64,000 bases of DNA from Chalciporus piperatus (taxonomy: Eukaryota; Basidiomycota; Agaricomycetes; Boletales; Boletaceae), in assembly GCA_038093975.1 (NCBI GenBank), contig JBBPTG010000103.1:1-64000 (forward strand). Reading direction: 5' to 3'. A program made the position numbers and the translations under genes. The notes under the pieces were generated by a model. It did not search any database. It was not told the DNA's origin and was given only the letters and a program-made list of their open reading frames with translations. This document shows positions 34,116 through 46,436 of this stretch, one piece after another. The stretch's first letter is position 1. Each line of letters starts with the position of its first letter.

Positions 34116-34256
34116 TTGATCCCACAGTCACCTTGTATTATTTTGACTGCGTCGCTTGCGCTCATGATATGTGCATCCGTATCAGAAAAATACTCCGGCT
34201 ATTTTTGAATCACAATGTTCATCATATGATAAAAGCATAAAAAGCATACAAAGCAT

Positions 34257-36136
34257 CTAAACAGACATCTCAACCACCTGCTCAGCAACACTATCCATCG
34301 CGTGGTCCTCAGCAATTTTTTGTTCGTCGGTGTTGCCAACAGATGTTGCTTTTCCTCCGGCTGCGCTGGCAAAACTAAATGATGGCCTAACAGTAGAAGC
34401 CGTCGAAGAGACAGGAGTTCCCGAGAGAAGAGCATCAGATGAGATAGTGACGGAGACTCTGGTCGCAACTGCGGGTCCTCGTTCAGTGGCCTGCTTGGAG
34501 TTGGTGCGCGACATCGAGTGCTGAGGAGCCCGTTCCTTAAGCACCTCCCGCTCCTTCTCTAGGCGGGCAGTGATTTCACGGTCCTTGTTAGATATGTCAA
34601 CTGGTCTACAAAGAGTCAGGTGCAGGTCCCTCGATTGCTGTGGATGAACTGACTTAGCGGCCCCGAAGGGGTTCGATCTGGGAGCATTGGAAGCTAATTT
34701 GGGAGATGACAGAGGTGATGGGCTAGTTGAGCCCGTGGAGGAACGAGGCAGTAACTCGAGCTTCTTGCGGCTAATTTGAGGGGTGGGCGGGGTGGAATTG
34801 GTCGCTGTACGAAATCGAATCAGCCACAGCATGTATTTCCGAGTGCCAATACTCACGGGAGGGACCGCCTGGTGCCCTTCGGGTGCGCCAATCGCCTTCT
34901 TCAGTGTCCCGTGGCTGGACGGATTCCTGTTTACCCTTTACGCTACCGAATTTGCCATGAGTGGATTCCTCAGGTGCCGAAGGTTTGAATTTGCCCCCAA
35001 TCGCCCAGTGTTCTTCCTTATCAGCAGCGCCGATCTGTCCCTCCGGATTAGAAAAACCAGAGCCTCTCCTGCGAGCTGGAGGCGCCTCCGGCTCGATGAT
35101 TCTTGATAGCGTTCGTGATGATCTCCAATCACCTGCTTCGTCAGAAACACTTGGTGGTGGGCGCTCTCCAGGTGGACCATCAAAACGACGCCGCGACGAC
35201 TCGCGAGAATCTCCCAAGGATGGGACAGGGCCATCTCTACGCCAATTACCGGAAAATTTGGCGTCATCCTCTGAGAAAGGGCCTCCGAATGCACCCTTCT
35301 CCTTCGCTGATTAGAGATTAAGTCACCTTGGCGCAGACCCACGATTCCATAAACTTACGAGGCTCTGCAACGCTCACTCGTATGTTGCGACCCGAAAGCG
35401 ACTGATGATTGTATTTATGACTGGTTTTGATGTGAAGATCTTAAACAGTAACTCACCGCTCCTGTCCTCGACAAGGCATCCTTCAAGGCATCTAGTTCTG
35501 CGAATTCGATGTAACCAAAGCCTTTGGGCTTCTCATCGCGGTCCTTGATTATCTTGATAGACTTTGTCTATGGGTACAAGGTGAACATCATGGGCTTCTA
35601 TCCATCAGAATGCGAACCTCATGAGGACTGAAGAAGGTAGCTAATTCGCTTTCGGTGGTGTCGAATGCGAGGTTTCCGATGAATGCAGTAAAAGGAGGTT
35701 GGGATGGTAATGGGACCTCTTCCCTAGGAGGAAACTGACGATCGACTGAAAGAGGAGTAAATCTACAGTATTGGGAGTGCAATATCGAACGTACGTCGTG
35801 AGGATGAGAAATCATCGCGTTTGTTGAAGCGATCACCTTGACGTAGCCTTTCTTCGTCTGTCTTGATCGAGGCTGCCGGAGTCAAACGTGATAAGACAAT
35901 GAACGTAGTCAAGCGAGAAGTCCTTACGGGCGGTCGGGAGGGAATCCATTTCGTCAGCCCATGAGCCAAGAGCTACTCGGAAGATCAATCTGGGTTCGAG
36001 CGAACGCACAAAAAATGATGCGTACTGCTATCGCCGAGAAACTCGTTGAGAGACATCTTGGATGCCTTGGATTTCTTGGGTGCTGTTTGTGGTGAACCTG
36101 CATGTTCGAGTGGTGTTCAAAGAGGATCTCACCCAT
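34257..36136 (-). CDS. TIF3: eIF4B-like translation factor with one RRM
   Basis: RNA-binding initiation factor that supports eIF4A/eIF4F helicase work on mRNA leaders. Exon 1 is ATG G (36133-36136), then GSPQTAPKKSKASKMSLNEFLGD and, after an intron, SIALGSWADEMDSLPTA, the conserved eIF4B N-terminal signature. A single RRM follows: PFTAFIGNLAFDTTESELATFF (RNP2) and KPKGFGYIEFAELDALKDAL (RNP1). Next is a repeat-like, Arg/Gly/Ser/Asp-rich region (GDWRSSRT..., EEHWAIGGKF..., GDWRTRRAPGG) resembling the DRYG/repeat part of fungal TIF3. The tail is Ser/Pro-rich (STGSTSPSPLSSPK) with a short basic helix (ITARLEKEREVLKERA). Stop TAG at 34257-34259. Divergent from ARPC2 with 147 bp between starts. Confidence 0.88.
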
Positions 36137-36283
36137 GATTGAAAAGTTGAGGCTTTTTTGTGCTACTTTGCGAGTTTTGGTACTTGTGATAGGAAAAGCT
36201 GTCGAGGGAAATTGCCTGCTTTGCATATCGTAGGAGGAACAATTCTCCCACGCCTATACTTTGTAATCTTGTCAGTGACCAGC
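36137..36283. promoter_or_regulatory. divergent promoter region, eIF4B-like / ARPC2
   Basis: 147 bp separate the start codons, so leaders and control elements are tightly shared. It contains aattgcctgctttgc and a pyrimidine stretch before the plus-strand start; no TATA box recognised. Confidence 0.5.
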
Positions 36284-37439
36284 ATGATCCTCCTCGAGGT
36301 AGGGAAACACAGAGGCACTCCCACCACAAGCTGACTTTGTGGCAGTCTCACAATGTTATCATACAAACTACGTTAGCAGACAAGGCTATCAAGTAGGTAG
36401 ACGCGTCTCCTCGTCCATTCATTCACTGATGATTCGTAAGGCCTTCGTCCCTTGATGTCCTGTTCGTAGATTTCGACGGAGTTAGATTCCACTTGTCGAC
36501 CCCGGAGAAGAAGACCGTGGTCCAACTCTCGATGAATATTCGCTGTTGGGATGAGCTCGTAGCTTACGGCGCACTCGACGTACTCAATCGAGAGTACGGT
36601 ACCCTGATCAAGACCCAGACTGAGCCGGAGTACCATATCAGTCTCGATATTGATCTTGAGCAGCTCCCTGCGGACGAGGGTATGTGCTCGATAACGGCTA
36701 AATACCTGACTTACCCGTGTCAGCGAGTCGGGAGGCCCTCATCAAGTCCATTGCTCTTATAAAACGGAATGCCCTTGCGGCCCCATTCGAACTAGCTTTC
36801 CGTCAACAGAAGGAGCTCGAGGCGTCGGGAAGCGCGCTCGGAGACTTGATGCAGATTCATTATCGCGACGAGGAAGCTATATACATTCGGGCGTCACCTG
36901 ATCGCGTCACAGTTATATTTTCCACCGTTTTCCGCGAGGAAACGGATAGAATATTTGGCAAGGTATTCTTGCAGGTGAGGACTCCGTTGGTCTCAGAATT
37001 GAAGTCTTGTTGACATTTCCACAAGGAATTTGTTGATGCTCGACGTCAGCCCAGCATCCAGAACGCCCCACAAGTGCTCTATACCAATCGCGAGCCACCT
37101 CTCGAAATCCGTGATGTACCGGGTCTTCGCGACTCTGAAGATATTGGATATGTTACCTTTGTGCTCTTTCCCCGCCACTTTGCGAAACCGGACGTATCAT
37201 ACAACACCATTTCACATATCCAGCTTTTCCGTGACTACCTCCACTATCACATCAAGTGCTCCAAGGCTTACATGCACTCTCGTATGCGACACCGAGTCGC
37301 GGAATTTCAGAAGATCCTCAACCGTGCCAAAACCGAGGTTGCCGCTACGGAGAGGAAGACTGTTACGTGAGTATAGTCCTTTATATTAAGAATTGTTTTG
37401 ACACCGGATGGTAGTGGCAGGACCATGGTAGCTCGGTAG
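36284..37439 (+). CDS. ARC35: Arp2/3 complex subunit 2 (p34/ARPC2)
   Basis: Core scaffold subunit of the Arp2/3 actin-nucleating complex. Exon 1 (36284-36298) encodes only MILLE. Exon 2 (36346-36392) gives SHNVIIQTTLADKAIK. After an intron ending about 36448 comes PSSLDVLFVDFDGVRFHLSTPEKKTVVQLSMNIRCWDEL, matching the ARPC2 N-terminal fold. Later blocks: SREALIKSIALIKRNALAAPFELAF, YIRASPDRVTVIFSTVFREETD, DVPGLRDSEDIGYVTFVLFPRHF and YLHYHIKCSKAYMHSRMR. The last exon reads TGRTMVAR, stop TAG at 37437-37439. Length about 300 residues, as expected. The tiny first exon is easy to miss in automatic annotation. Confidence 0.93.
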
Positions 37440-37569
37440 ATTGGTGAATGATTGGATCGTTTCTGTACTTTGTACTACGCACCGATTGCGCACTGATATG
37501 AATGAGAGTGGCGCTTTCTCACGCACATGACATCGGCTTGCGCATTCACGCATCGCTTCAAGTCGTTTG

Positions 37570-38156
37570 ATGGACACTGAACTCAGCACTGAGCAAGTTC
37601 CGGATAATGCAGCCACGTCTAGCAATGGCATCGAGGCTGGATTCGCGGATTCAATTCGAATAACGAGACAGGGGAAACTGCGTGTCTGGGTAAAAAAAGC
37701 GCTCGACTTCTTCGAGGTACGCCGCCTTCACTCCTAATTCACGAAGCAGGCGATGGACGCTGGGACAGAGCCATGCAGAAAAACCACTCGTGTTGTATTC
37801 TTCGCCGGCAGACGTATCCAATTCCACAATACCACGTCTACTCTCTGCGGTCGAAATTATCAAGCGAGAGTACCTCAAAGGACTGGACGTATCCGCGGGC
37901 AACGTTTGTGGCCTTCACCAGTACAACCAACTCTTAACTGAGGAGCCAGGGAGGATACCGACGGAAGAGGGGGCGGAGCGAAGCAATGCGCTGACCCTTG
38001 CGCTTGAGGGGCATTCACAGTGCGTGATGGATTACTCGGGGTCAGGACTGCTGATTCTGAGGGCGTTCTAGTGCGAAGCGGTCGTTTGCGCCATACATGA
38101 AGATCACGCTATCTACCAAGGCCATCGAGGACAGGCATGAGAGACGTGAGACGTGA
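37570..38156 (+). CDS. Alba-domain DNA/RNA-binding protein
   Basis: Small nucleic-acid-binding protein of the Alba fold, probably of the RNase P/MRP Rpp20/Rpp25-like type found across basidiomycetes. The start (37570-37572) gives MDTELSTEQVPDNAATSS, then IRITRQGKLRVWVKKALDFFE. An intron follows (GTACGCC...GGGACAG), then HAEKPLVLYSSPADVSNSTIPRLLSAVEIIKREYLKGL and LHQYNQLL. A second intron beginning GTGCGTG follows; last comes KRSFAPYMKITLSTKAIEDRHERRE and stop TGA (38154-38156). The IPRLLSAVEIIKREY helix and the final KITL strand are the Alba core. The exact complex is not decided by sequence. It starts 130 bp after ARPC2. Confidence 0.8.
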
Positions 38157-38595
38157 GTTGCATTGGAGTTGTATGGCATTGGACGTGCTGAGGATGACAC
38201 TGAGGCAGATACCAAGCACCAGCGACGCGCCAGGTGTCAAAGGCAGCCAAGGCGAGGAGGCGAAAGCGGATGAGAAATCAGACCGAAAAGGTGGCCACGG
38301 AGTGATTTTTGGTGGCAAATTTACTCGAAATGGCATGTTTGATGACATAAGATATTTGAGGGGTCCCAGTTCGAACTTACCAACACTAGTACTGTGTTAA
38401 CGCTCTCAAACGAAAGTCGTAACCCGAGTCAAGCCAGACTCGCCTGCTCGTATTTCTGTCCTCTCGAGGGTATTCATATCTTTTTATCGTCCTTTCACTA
38501 CATATTCTGTCTTCCACTCCCGGCGTGTCTCCCGCTTCGTCAAAACCTGCCGGTAGATCTCCGACCTTTTTATATCGTCTCATTTGGCTGCGCGT
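38157..38595. other. intergenic, no gene seen
   Basis: Same-strand gap between the Alba gene and the DDT/PHD gene. It probably holds a 3' UTR, a promoter and a pyrimidine-rich leader (ctttcactacatattctgtcttcc, about 38490-38515). Open frames here lack family features. Confidence 0.4.
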
Positions 38596-41500
38596 ATGCC
38601 TCGTCGCACCTCGACCCGCGCTGTCACCTTGTCTGCCACCTCTGAGCCCGTCCCTCCCCATCCATCAGAGACGCCTTACGACTCCAACATCCTTCAGCTC
38701 CGTCGTCATTGGAAATGGGCTGCCTTCTCTCAGTTCTTCTTTACGTTCAGCTCCCTCTTCTCATTCAATGACGTTACTCTCGGCGTACGTTCAATCTCGC
38801 GTCAAATCACTCTTCTCTCTCACCTTCTCTTCATTTCCCCCCCTAGGATGTTGAAAACGACTTGGTTCACTCAACAAACCGGGTTCTACCCCGTATCATG
38901 CAGCGCTTGCTCATAATTCTGACCCAGGATCGCAAAATAACGTACGCTTTCTTTCATTGTGGCTCGAATTTCACAGTCACTGCCTTATCTAGCATCGACA
39001 ACTGGCAGAATGCATTGCGACGTCAATACCAGAGAAGGGACCCTGAGGCCAGTCCTATTGGTCTTCCGTCTCGTCCTCAAGGCTTCACAATCGAATCCTC
39101 TCGCGCATCGACTGCACCTCCAATTCACTCCGGCCCCCCTTCCGAAGTGCCACCCGATGAACCAAAGCGAGAGGACGAGTCGCTGGAACCCGATCAATTC
39201 GTTGCCCATTCCCCAGAGAGCGTAGCCCATGTTGAAGATCCAGGGCAAAATTTCAGTACCAAGGTCGAGGATCAGGAGGCTGCCCAAGATACATTCGAGG
39301 AGCCGGAGAAACAGGTCGACTGGTTAGATCTCCCGATGCTCACGAGGCTCGAATCGTTGCATACGTTGGCAGAATGGCAGTTCCAGAATCCTAACAGACT
39401 TCGCCAGCAGATGAAATCTGACGATGAACTGGCTTTGTGGGTGCGTACAGGCACAAGGGCATTGCGTCTTCTCTTTTTGACAAGTTTCCGTTTTTGCGAA
39501 ACACAGCGAATAGAACCTATCGGGTATGATGTTAAGCGAAATGCGTACTGGTTTATCGGTGGTAAGTTCTTGTGCCTCCGATCACAGACATTTTAATAAT
39601 AATTTCATGGGCAGGCGACCGCCTGTGGATTCAGCGAGAACCGCCTCGAGTAAGTCTGAAGCGGAAACGGAAACCTGGTGGGGGAGGGACCTCCCGAAAC
39701 AAAACGAAAGAGCAAATCCAATTACCCACCACCAAACGTCAGCGCATCGATTCAGAGCCGAAGGCCGTCGAACATCCATCGAGGCGCTCAAGTTCTCGCA
39801 AGGTGGTACAATCCCAGTCTTCTCCAGGTGATGCTGGAGAAGGTCGTGCCGCAAAAATGAGGGCAAACCAGAGACTCGACGCCCAAGCTAAGGACCTTGC
39901 CGAGTTTAAGCGTCAAATGGCAGGCTCGCAGACTCGCGCAGTAGCCACTCGGACCCGCAGACCCACGGGGACAAGAGTCAGCGCACGACTATGGGGAGCC
40001 CAAGTCGAAGAGGATGAATGGCAAGAGGTTCCCGATGAATGGCTGGCTGCGAGCGATATTCACAAGAGCAAAAACAAGGAAGCACCACCTGGTCCCTCGA
40101 CAGCTGGAAGGAAGATGAAGACAGGCTTGGAGAGCGATGATAGCTCGATTAGTGAGCTCACCGAGCTCAGCGACGACGAGGATGACAAGCCGGGGTCGGA
40201 CCCGGAGGAGATCGGTGACGAGGGGGACCCAAAGGCAACGTCATCTCAACCAGAGGGCACACCGCTCCTTCCTGATGACTTTATTGAATGGGAAACGGTC
40301 AATCATGTTCCACTATGGATGGGCAGTAACTGATTGCCCTGTTCCAACAGATATGCGTTACTCTAGAGGAATGGGAAAGTATAGGCGAACGGTTTGCAAA
40401 GGCATCTCATTACTCGGAGAAGGCGCTCCATAAAGTGTTATCACAAAACATTGTGCCAATCGTTACCGCCGAACTCAGGGTATTTCTCTCTGGCTTGGAC
40501 CACCCATTCCTTTATCTTATCACCTTCCAGGAAATTGAGAAGAAACGGCGCCTGGACGAAGCCGTCGTGCATCGCAAGCGTTCCACCAGGATTGCTCTGA
40601 AGGAAACTGAGAAGGAAGAGGAGCGTGCAGTGATGAGGAAACGTGCGGAAGAGGAGGAGAAAATGAGCCGAGCGCGCAGGCTAGAAGCTCGTCAACAAAG
40701 GGAACAAGCGGACCGACTTAAGAGAGAGACTGCACGAGAACAGCGGAGGAAGGAGCGTGAGCTCAGAGAGCAGCAAGAGCCTGAGGCACGAGAGGCAGCG
40801 TCTGAGTTCGTCTGTGGCCTATTTTACCGTCGATCTCCTAACTTTCCATGTAGACCTCACGTTTCTATTGAAGTTGGCGAGGGAGAGCCCTACTCCAAAC
40901 CACCATCTGTCGGAGACAAGGGTTCAGTCATTCTGAATGCTGCCCCAGCGAATGGAACGGGAAGTGGGTCTCGCAGTCCAGTGGAGAACTGGGAGCTTGA
41001 TTGCGAGATTTGTGGGCGAAAAGGTATCAACCAGGTGAGAAGCCTTTTGGGAACTTTTATCCCGCCACTTACACCTGCAAGGATGACGGTGTTCCTCTCT
41101 TGTGCTGTGGTGTTTGCTCAAAGTGGCAGCATATCGTGTGCTATGACAAGCAAGATGCGATGGCGGGTCGTCCCAAGCGTAATTGGGATGCCGAGGACTT
41201 TATTTGTCGACAATGTCGACTGATAAGCGCGAAGGCATTATCACCCAGCAGCCCTGCAGGTTTCCTTTACCCTCCAGGCACTCAGGCCTACTACGGTCAG
41301 CCATCCAATCATCCCAGAACGTACCCAAACAGCGGTTACTACCCGTATGATCATCAGTCCGACGTCCGGACGTCCGCTCCTTCCGCTCCTTCCGCCTCAT
41401 TGCCTTCGTCTCATTCCTACACGTCACGCTCGCGGTCGGGAGGCGTTACATTTGCGCATTACCAGCCTCAGCAAGGCGGTTTCTCGACTTCCCGACCGAC

Positions 41501-41908
41501 CTGCTCTGTGCAGGACCCGCAGCAGCATCAGCCTGCGCGTTATGCAGTTACACCTCACTCAGTGCCCGCCGGGGTAGCTTCGTATCCATCCACCTTCCGT
41601 GTGAGTGCGCTGCCAACGTCTACACTGCATGTCCTAAATGTTTTCTCCAGACACAGGCTATCGCACAGACACCTCCAGTTCATCCTCACGAACAGTGGCC
41701 CTCATCGTCGTACCCACGCACTAGCAACCCGTACCCGATGAATGGTGCACCCCCACTTCATGCACAAGGAGTTCAGCCATACTATAACGGACACGCTACT
41801 AATGGTGCTGCCCATATGTCGTATTCTCACATGCGAGGGACCAATAGCCAAGCTGTGGGACAGTACGCTGGGCTCCAACATATTACATCTTACCAGCATA
41901 ATAAATAG
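38596..41908 (+). CDS. DDT-like and PHD-finger chromatin protein
   Basis: Large nuclear protein, probably an accessory subunit of an ISWI-type or related chromatin remodeller. The start (38596-38598) gives MPRRTSTRAVTLSAT. A DDT-like helical block follows: LRRHWKWAAFSQFFFTFSSLFSFNDVTLG, then after an intron DVENDLVHSTNRVLPRIMQRLL and IDNWQNALRRQYQRR. A segment LWRIEPIGYDVKRNAYWFIGGDRLWIQRE resembles the WHIM/WSD motif of remodeller subunits. Further on are acidic stretches (SELTELSDDEDD), a charged coiled coil (EERAVMRKRAEEEEKMSRARRLEARQQ) and a PHD finger: WELDCEICGRKG, then DDGVPLLCCGVCSKWQHIVC and EDFICRQC. The C-terminus is Tyr/Ser/Pro-rich. Stop TAG at 41906-41908. RSF1/CECR2/Itc1-like is my best guess; the exact orthologue is uncertain. 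Confidence 0.75.
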
Positions 41909-42058
41909 CGGTTCTCGCCGCCGTCCGTATTCTTTACCTGATTTATTGTTGCTCTTACCCTTCCTGGGTTATGACCAGGGCCAGTGGATGATATACGGAC
42001 AACATGTTATACTGCTATACAATGTAGAACACTGAGGTAATACAGAGCATGGATGATA

Positions 42059-42973
42059 TTATCGAATTGTTTCATACAGCTTAAATGCCGGAGAGCTGAA
42101 CGGGAATGGATCGTCATCTGCGACGTAGTCCCTGTGATTTTGATTTTGATTAGGTACGGATTGACAGCTGGGTAGAAGAAAAGTACGCACTCCATGGGCC
42201 CAAGGATCCTCAATCCACGGATATGTGTGTCTTTACCACTCATGTGGTTCGCTACGACGATGATTTGGAGCACGTAGGCATGCACTGGCTTGCTAGAACA
42301 GCAATGCGAGTTAAACAGGGCCGTCCACATGTCGAGAAGAATTACTAAGTAGTGCCGTCTTCATCGAGCTCTGATGAGACGTCAAAGGTAATCCAACCAT
42401 CGGGTTTATCGAGCGTAGCAACTCGAACATCTTGGAGATCGCTTGGACCAGTCCCAGCGCGAATCGCCAAGGTCGATGGGGTGTATGAATCATCTTGCGG
42501 CCAACTGAGATATATGCTGATTTTCTGAGAGATCGCACATCAAGTCTTTCGCGCTAGCAACATGGAAAATGGGCTCAAACCAACCTGAATTGAGACTTTG
42601 CGAGGGAATTCAATGGTGATAAAGTGAGGTTGAGGACCGTCAGAGCTAGGACGGTGAGCTGGTCATGATCGAGGAAAGAGAAAGTACTCACTGCCAGAAA
42701 GTATCTGGATCACCATCCCTCAAGCACTCTGCACCGAAACCAAACTTGTAGGAGGAGACGGACCACTTGGCAATTCGACCAATGTCTGGCCAGGGAAGGA
42801 TCGGTGGGAGTCGACCTAGGATTTTTTCAGATTGGACGACGTATTTCGAGTGGCAAGCGATGGTGCAAACTTTGGTGCATCATGGGCAGATTATCCTTGG
42901 GCATGTGGGCTACTACAGATGGTGCGGGATTGGTGGCATTTTGTCCGTCGTTGGGCGTGCCCGGCGCTGACAT
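42059..42973 (-). CDS. APC10: anaphase-promoting complex subunit 10 (DOC domain)
   Basis: Substrate-recognition subunit of the APC/C ubiquitin ligase. The start is placed at 42971-42973 (MSAPGTPNDGQN) after a disordered head; an upstream ATG at 43136 in the same frame is possible. After an intron the DOC domain begins: RLPPILPWPDIGRIAKWSVSSYKFGFGAECLRDGDPDTFWQ, then GPQPHFITIEFPRKVSIQ, KISIYLSWPQDDSYTPSTLAIRAG, DLQDVRVATLDKPDGWITFDV, and ASQCMHAYVLQIIVVANHMSGKDTHIRGLRILGP. The last exon ends FKLYETIR, lacking the Ile-Arg followed by extra residues seen in some species but still ending in IR, the tail known to dock onto APC3. Stop TAA at 42059-42061. Divergent from UBA4 (272 bp). Confidence 0.9.
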
Positions 42974-43245
42974 GGCGGAAAGCAGCAAGGACCGTTGCGA
43001 CTCTAAGTGATCAATCAACCCCTCTGACCTGTATGCTCTTGGGATGTATTCTACCAGTCGTTTAGCAGAGTATCTCTCAGACAAGCGGCGAACTGAATCG
43101 TGGAGTCGAACCCATGTCTGGTCAACTGGTTGGGACAAAGCGAGCGTTCGAGATTAGGAATCGGAGCTAATCAGACTTGATTTCGAGTTACTATTTAGCA
43201 TGCAAAACCACGTCGTCGATAACTTTTCTCTTACACTCGTGAGCT

Positions 43246-44769
43246 ATGGACGATCCATCATCTAGCACGACCTGGCCAAGACTGGCCCACCTTGATGACT
43301 ACCCTCGCTATGGAAGGCAGATGATCCTAGACAACTTCGGTCTCCAAGGTTCCGTTCACGCTTCTAAGTTGGTTTTCTGGGTATTCCAGCTTTATCTTCA
43401 GGTCAAATCAAATTGCAGAGTGCAGCAGTCGCAGTGGTTGGTGCAGGGGGCCTTGGATGCCCAGCACTACAGTACCTTGCCGCTGTCGGTGTTGGCAAGT
43501 TCACCTCGTCGACCTCCGTATCATTGCTATAATTGTCATCGAAACCAGGTCGAATAGCTATCATCGACCATGATAAAGTCGAGCTTTCTAATATACAGAG
43601 ACAAGTCCTCCATAACGAGGAAACCATCGGCATGTTCAAAGCGCTCTCGGCAGCAACAGCTATCAAAAAGTACGTGATTTGAGATTTTGCCTGTGCCGAC
43701 GTGTAATGGGTCAAAAGGATCAACTCGACTATCCGGGTTGAACCCGTTATCGAAGCAATATATTCATCAAACGCCATGACACTTTTACAACCATACGATA
43801 TCATTCTTGATTGCACAGACAATGTTCCGACCAGATATCTCTTGTCTGACACCGCTGTCCGACTCGGGAGGCCTTTGATCAGCGGCGCTGCCCAGAAGTA
43901 TGAAGGTCAGCTCTGTGTCTACAACCTCGGCGAATCAGGACCTTGTTATCGCTGCATATTCCCAAAGTCCCCAGCTGCGGAGATGACTGGGAGTTGTGAA
44001 GAGTTGGGCATACTTGGGGCTGTCACTGGCATCATCGGTGTCATGCAAGCACTAGAGACCATCAAGATTCTCGTCGGTTTGCACGGTATGTGAGGTCCAC
44101 TTTGATTCATGCTCTCTTGAGCGAAACAACTATAGATGGTACGGCGTCCCTTTTACTATTCTCTGCCATATCGATACCACCATTCCGCACCATCAAGCTT
44201 CGAGCAAAAAAGCCCACCTGTATTGCTTGTGGACCAGAAGGACAACGGATGGGCGCTGTTAACGAGATTGATTACGTCGCGTTCTGTGGGGGTGCCCGTC
44301 CTGACTGGCAAACAAGGGGTTTAGTCTCCGGTAACCCAGGTGATCGTATAACTGTCCAAGTAATAGATTCAGTTTTATGCCACAAGAAACAAGTCTCAAC
44401 TGCTTGCAGGAGTTACGAATAAAACTGGATGCGCAGGAACAATGTACGCTGCTCGACGTCCGTCCTGGAACAGAATTTGGGATCTGCCATTTACCAGGGT
44501 CACATAGTGAGACGAGTCGTATTATTTGCTGTGTCAAAGCTCACAAACCTGGTTCAGGCATCCCACTGCTACAGCTGCTCGCAGATCCTACTAGATACCT
44601 ACCATCCGATATCACCTCAAAGATTGTTGTATTGTGTCGACTGGGAAATGATTCGCAGATAGCAGCAGAGGCCCTTCGAGAGTCCAACCCCTTACTCGAG
44701 GTCAAGGACGTCATTGGAGGACTACGGGCATGGGCAAAAAATGTGGATCCGCAATTTCCAGTATATTGA
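43246..44769 (+). CDS. UBA4: UBA4/MOCS3: E1-like adenylyltransferase and sulfurtransferase
   Basis: Activates the ubiquitin-like Urm1 (and MOCS2A in molybdopterin synthesis) and passes sulfur to it for tRNA thiolation. The start (43246-43248) reads [28 protein letters not shown]. The adenylation domain shows [25 protein letters not shown] (nucleotide site), [30 protein letters not shown] and [25 protein letters not shown]. Zinc-type Cys pairs appear as RCIF and CIACG. The rhodanese domain has [18 protein letters not shown] and the active-site loop CRLGNDSQ, ending [17 protein letters not shown]. Stop TGA at 44767-44769. About seven short introns. Both catalytic cysteine regions are present, so it looks functional. 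Confidence 0.95.
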
Positions 44770-44956
44770 GAGATGATACAAATGACGGATGGTTGTAGAA
44801 GTACATGCGTGTTGGTAGGAATAGAAACAGAGATACATGTATGCTCGTGTGATGCACCTTGTTTCGAAGGGACAGCCATGGAGGATAGAGTGGCCATCTT
44901 ACTTCTCTAGAAAAGGTCCCTGAGTTGAACCGTTGTTAATGGTGACCAGAATAGGT

Positions 44957-45887
44957 TTACTCACTTAATCCGGTCTTAAACCACTTAGGGATTTTCTTCT
45001 GCACCGGTTCTGAAATCGTCGATGCTGCGCTTGATGACGGCTCTGGCTTTAGGTTTGCTTCTGCTCCTTCGAGAATGGGTGGCTTAGGCAACTCAATGGC
45101 TTGCGCCATCATAGATGACAACAAAGGCGCGGGCACATCGCTCCCTAGATTCGATCTCAGCATGCTTAGCTCATTTGTGTAAAACAGGGAGACGAACGAT
45201 TAAGACTTTCATCCTCAAATCTAAGTAATAGCACTGAGGAAGGTGCTAACTGGAGCTCGGCTAGACTCATATCTCTGACCTTTGGATCAGAGACTTTGAG
45301 ATCTCGCTTGGGTGGAGACTGGTCTGGAAGGAAGAGGCATCAGTAAGCGTTCAAGGGTGGATGGTTTTACAAACATAGTATGAATTTGATCGGTTTCACA
45401 TCATCCCGAAGTGAGGAGCGAACAAAGGCATAGACGGAACGAATTTTATCTGTTGAGGGGAACGTCTTCTCTAGCTGGGTACGATCCGTGAATCTGATGC
45501 GAATTGTTGTCTTCGCATGAAGGTGAGCCCAACGAACTTGCCAACGAAGAAAAGCTACTGACGTTTGGCCACCTGTCTCTCTTGGCTTTCTCTGATGCTT
45601 CCCTAGTGGCGCGTAGCTGCAAAGGAGTATTCACCAGTGCCTGTGTGCGCGCACTGAGAGTGGCTTGTGCGACCTTCAGATCGGCAGTGGTGGGGATGAA
45701 GTATGACTCAGGCAACTCTCCTACTTCATACCAGTGGGATGAGTGCACAAAAACACAATCCAGGATGCGCAGACGCACACGAAGGGCCATTGGAAGATGA
45801 TGGCGGTTTGTATACTTTGAAATCAGATGATTCAACAGTCGAGGGTGCTCCATTCCCAGGAGTTGGGAGTTGAGGGGTATCAGACAT
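44957..45887 (-). CDS. UBX-domain protein, TUG/UBX4-like
   Basis: Adaptor expected to bind the AAA ATPase Cdc48/p97 through its UBX fold. The start (45885-45887) gives MSDTPQLPTPGNGAPSTVES and SDFKVYKPPSSSN. A 55 bp intron (donor GTGCGT, acceptor TATGAAG) is the best joint to GELPESYFIPTTADLKVAQATLSARTQALVNTPLQLRATREA, a helix typical of the family. The UBX domain follows: TTIRIRFTDRTQLEKTFPSTDKI, SVYAFVRSSLRDDVKPIKFIL, SPPKRDLKVSDPKVRDMSLAELQLAPSSVLLLRF. The tail is Pro/Ser-rich and ends IPKWFKTGLSE, stop TAA at 44957-44959. The first joint is the least certain. Convergent with UBA4 (187 bp). Confidence 0.82.
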
Positions 45888-46436
45888 TGAAATGGATTTG
45901 TTCAGTGTACAAGCTAAGATGCAACTTATCAACGGATAATGCTACGGCGGAACACCGCACGAACTGGCGTTCTCGAAATGTGGGATCCAAAAAATGCGGT
46001 GATGATACAGCAACACTGCGAAAAAAAAGAATGTCAGTGATCAGAACACATGAAATCCACAAGTAAAAAAGATAGTTCAGGAAAAGAATGATAGTTGTCT
46101 CAGTCCACCGGCCTCAGGGTGCGCCGGCAAGCGCACCTTTTGGTACAAAGCCAGTGAATCGAACGCAAATTACATGAGTACATCATTTATAAAAGATAGG
46201 TGTGAGGAAAATTCATGGATAGTACTTACCACTGAGTGCGATGAAGATGGTATAAGGAGTGCAGAGAAAGGTCGGGTTGTTTGCTGGTGTTTTGTACGTC
46301 GCCATTTCCTGACAATTAATTTTGCTAATCACAAAATAATATTTCCTGAAATTGTGAACGCAGACACTTGCACCCGATCGACTCGGATCGAGGATATAAA
46401 TGACGTGCACTTCTTTCACCGACGCTTGGATCTGAC
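45888..46436. other. intergenic region between UBX and PITH genes
   Basis: 548 bp between divergent start codons. A GC-rich patch (46110-46140: ccaccggcctcagggtgcgccggcaagcgcacc) can fold as ggtgcgccgg/ccgg...gcgcacc. It does not form a tRNA cloverleaf. No gene seen. Confidence 0.4.

Noticed and set aside
46110..46145. GC-rich fold as a possible small RNA gene
   Set aside because: Only a short stem can be drawn; no snoRNA boxes, pol III signals or tRNA form.
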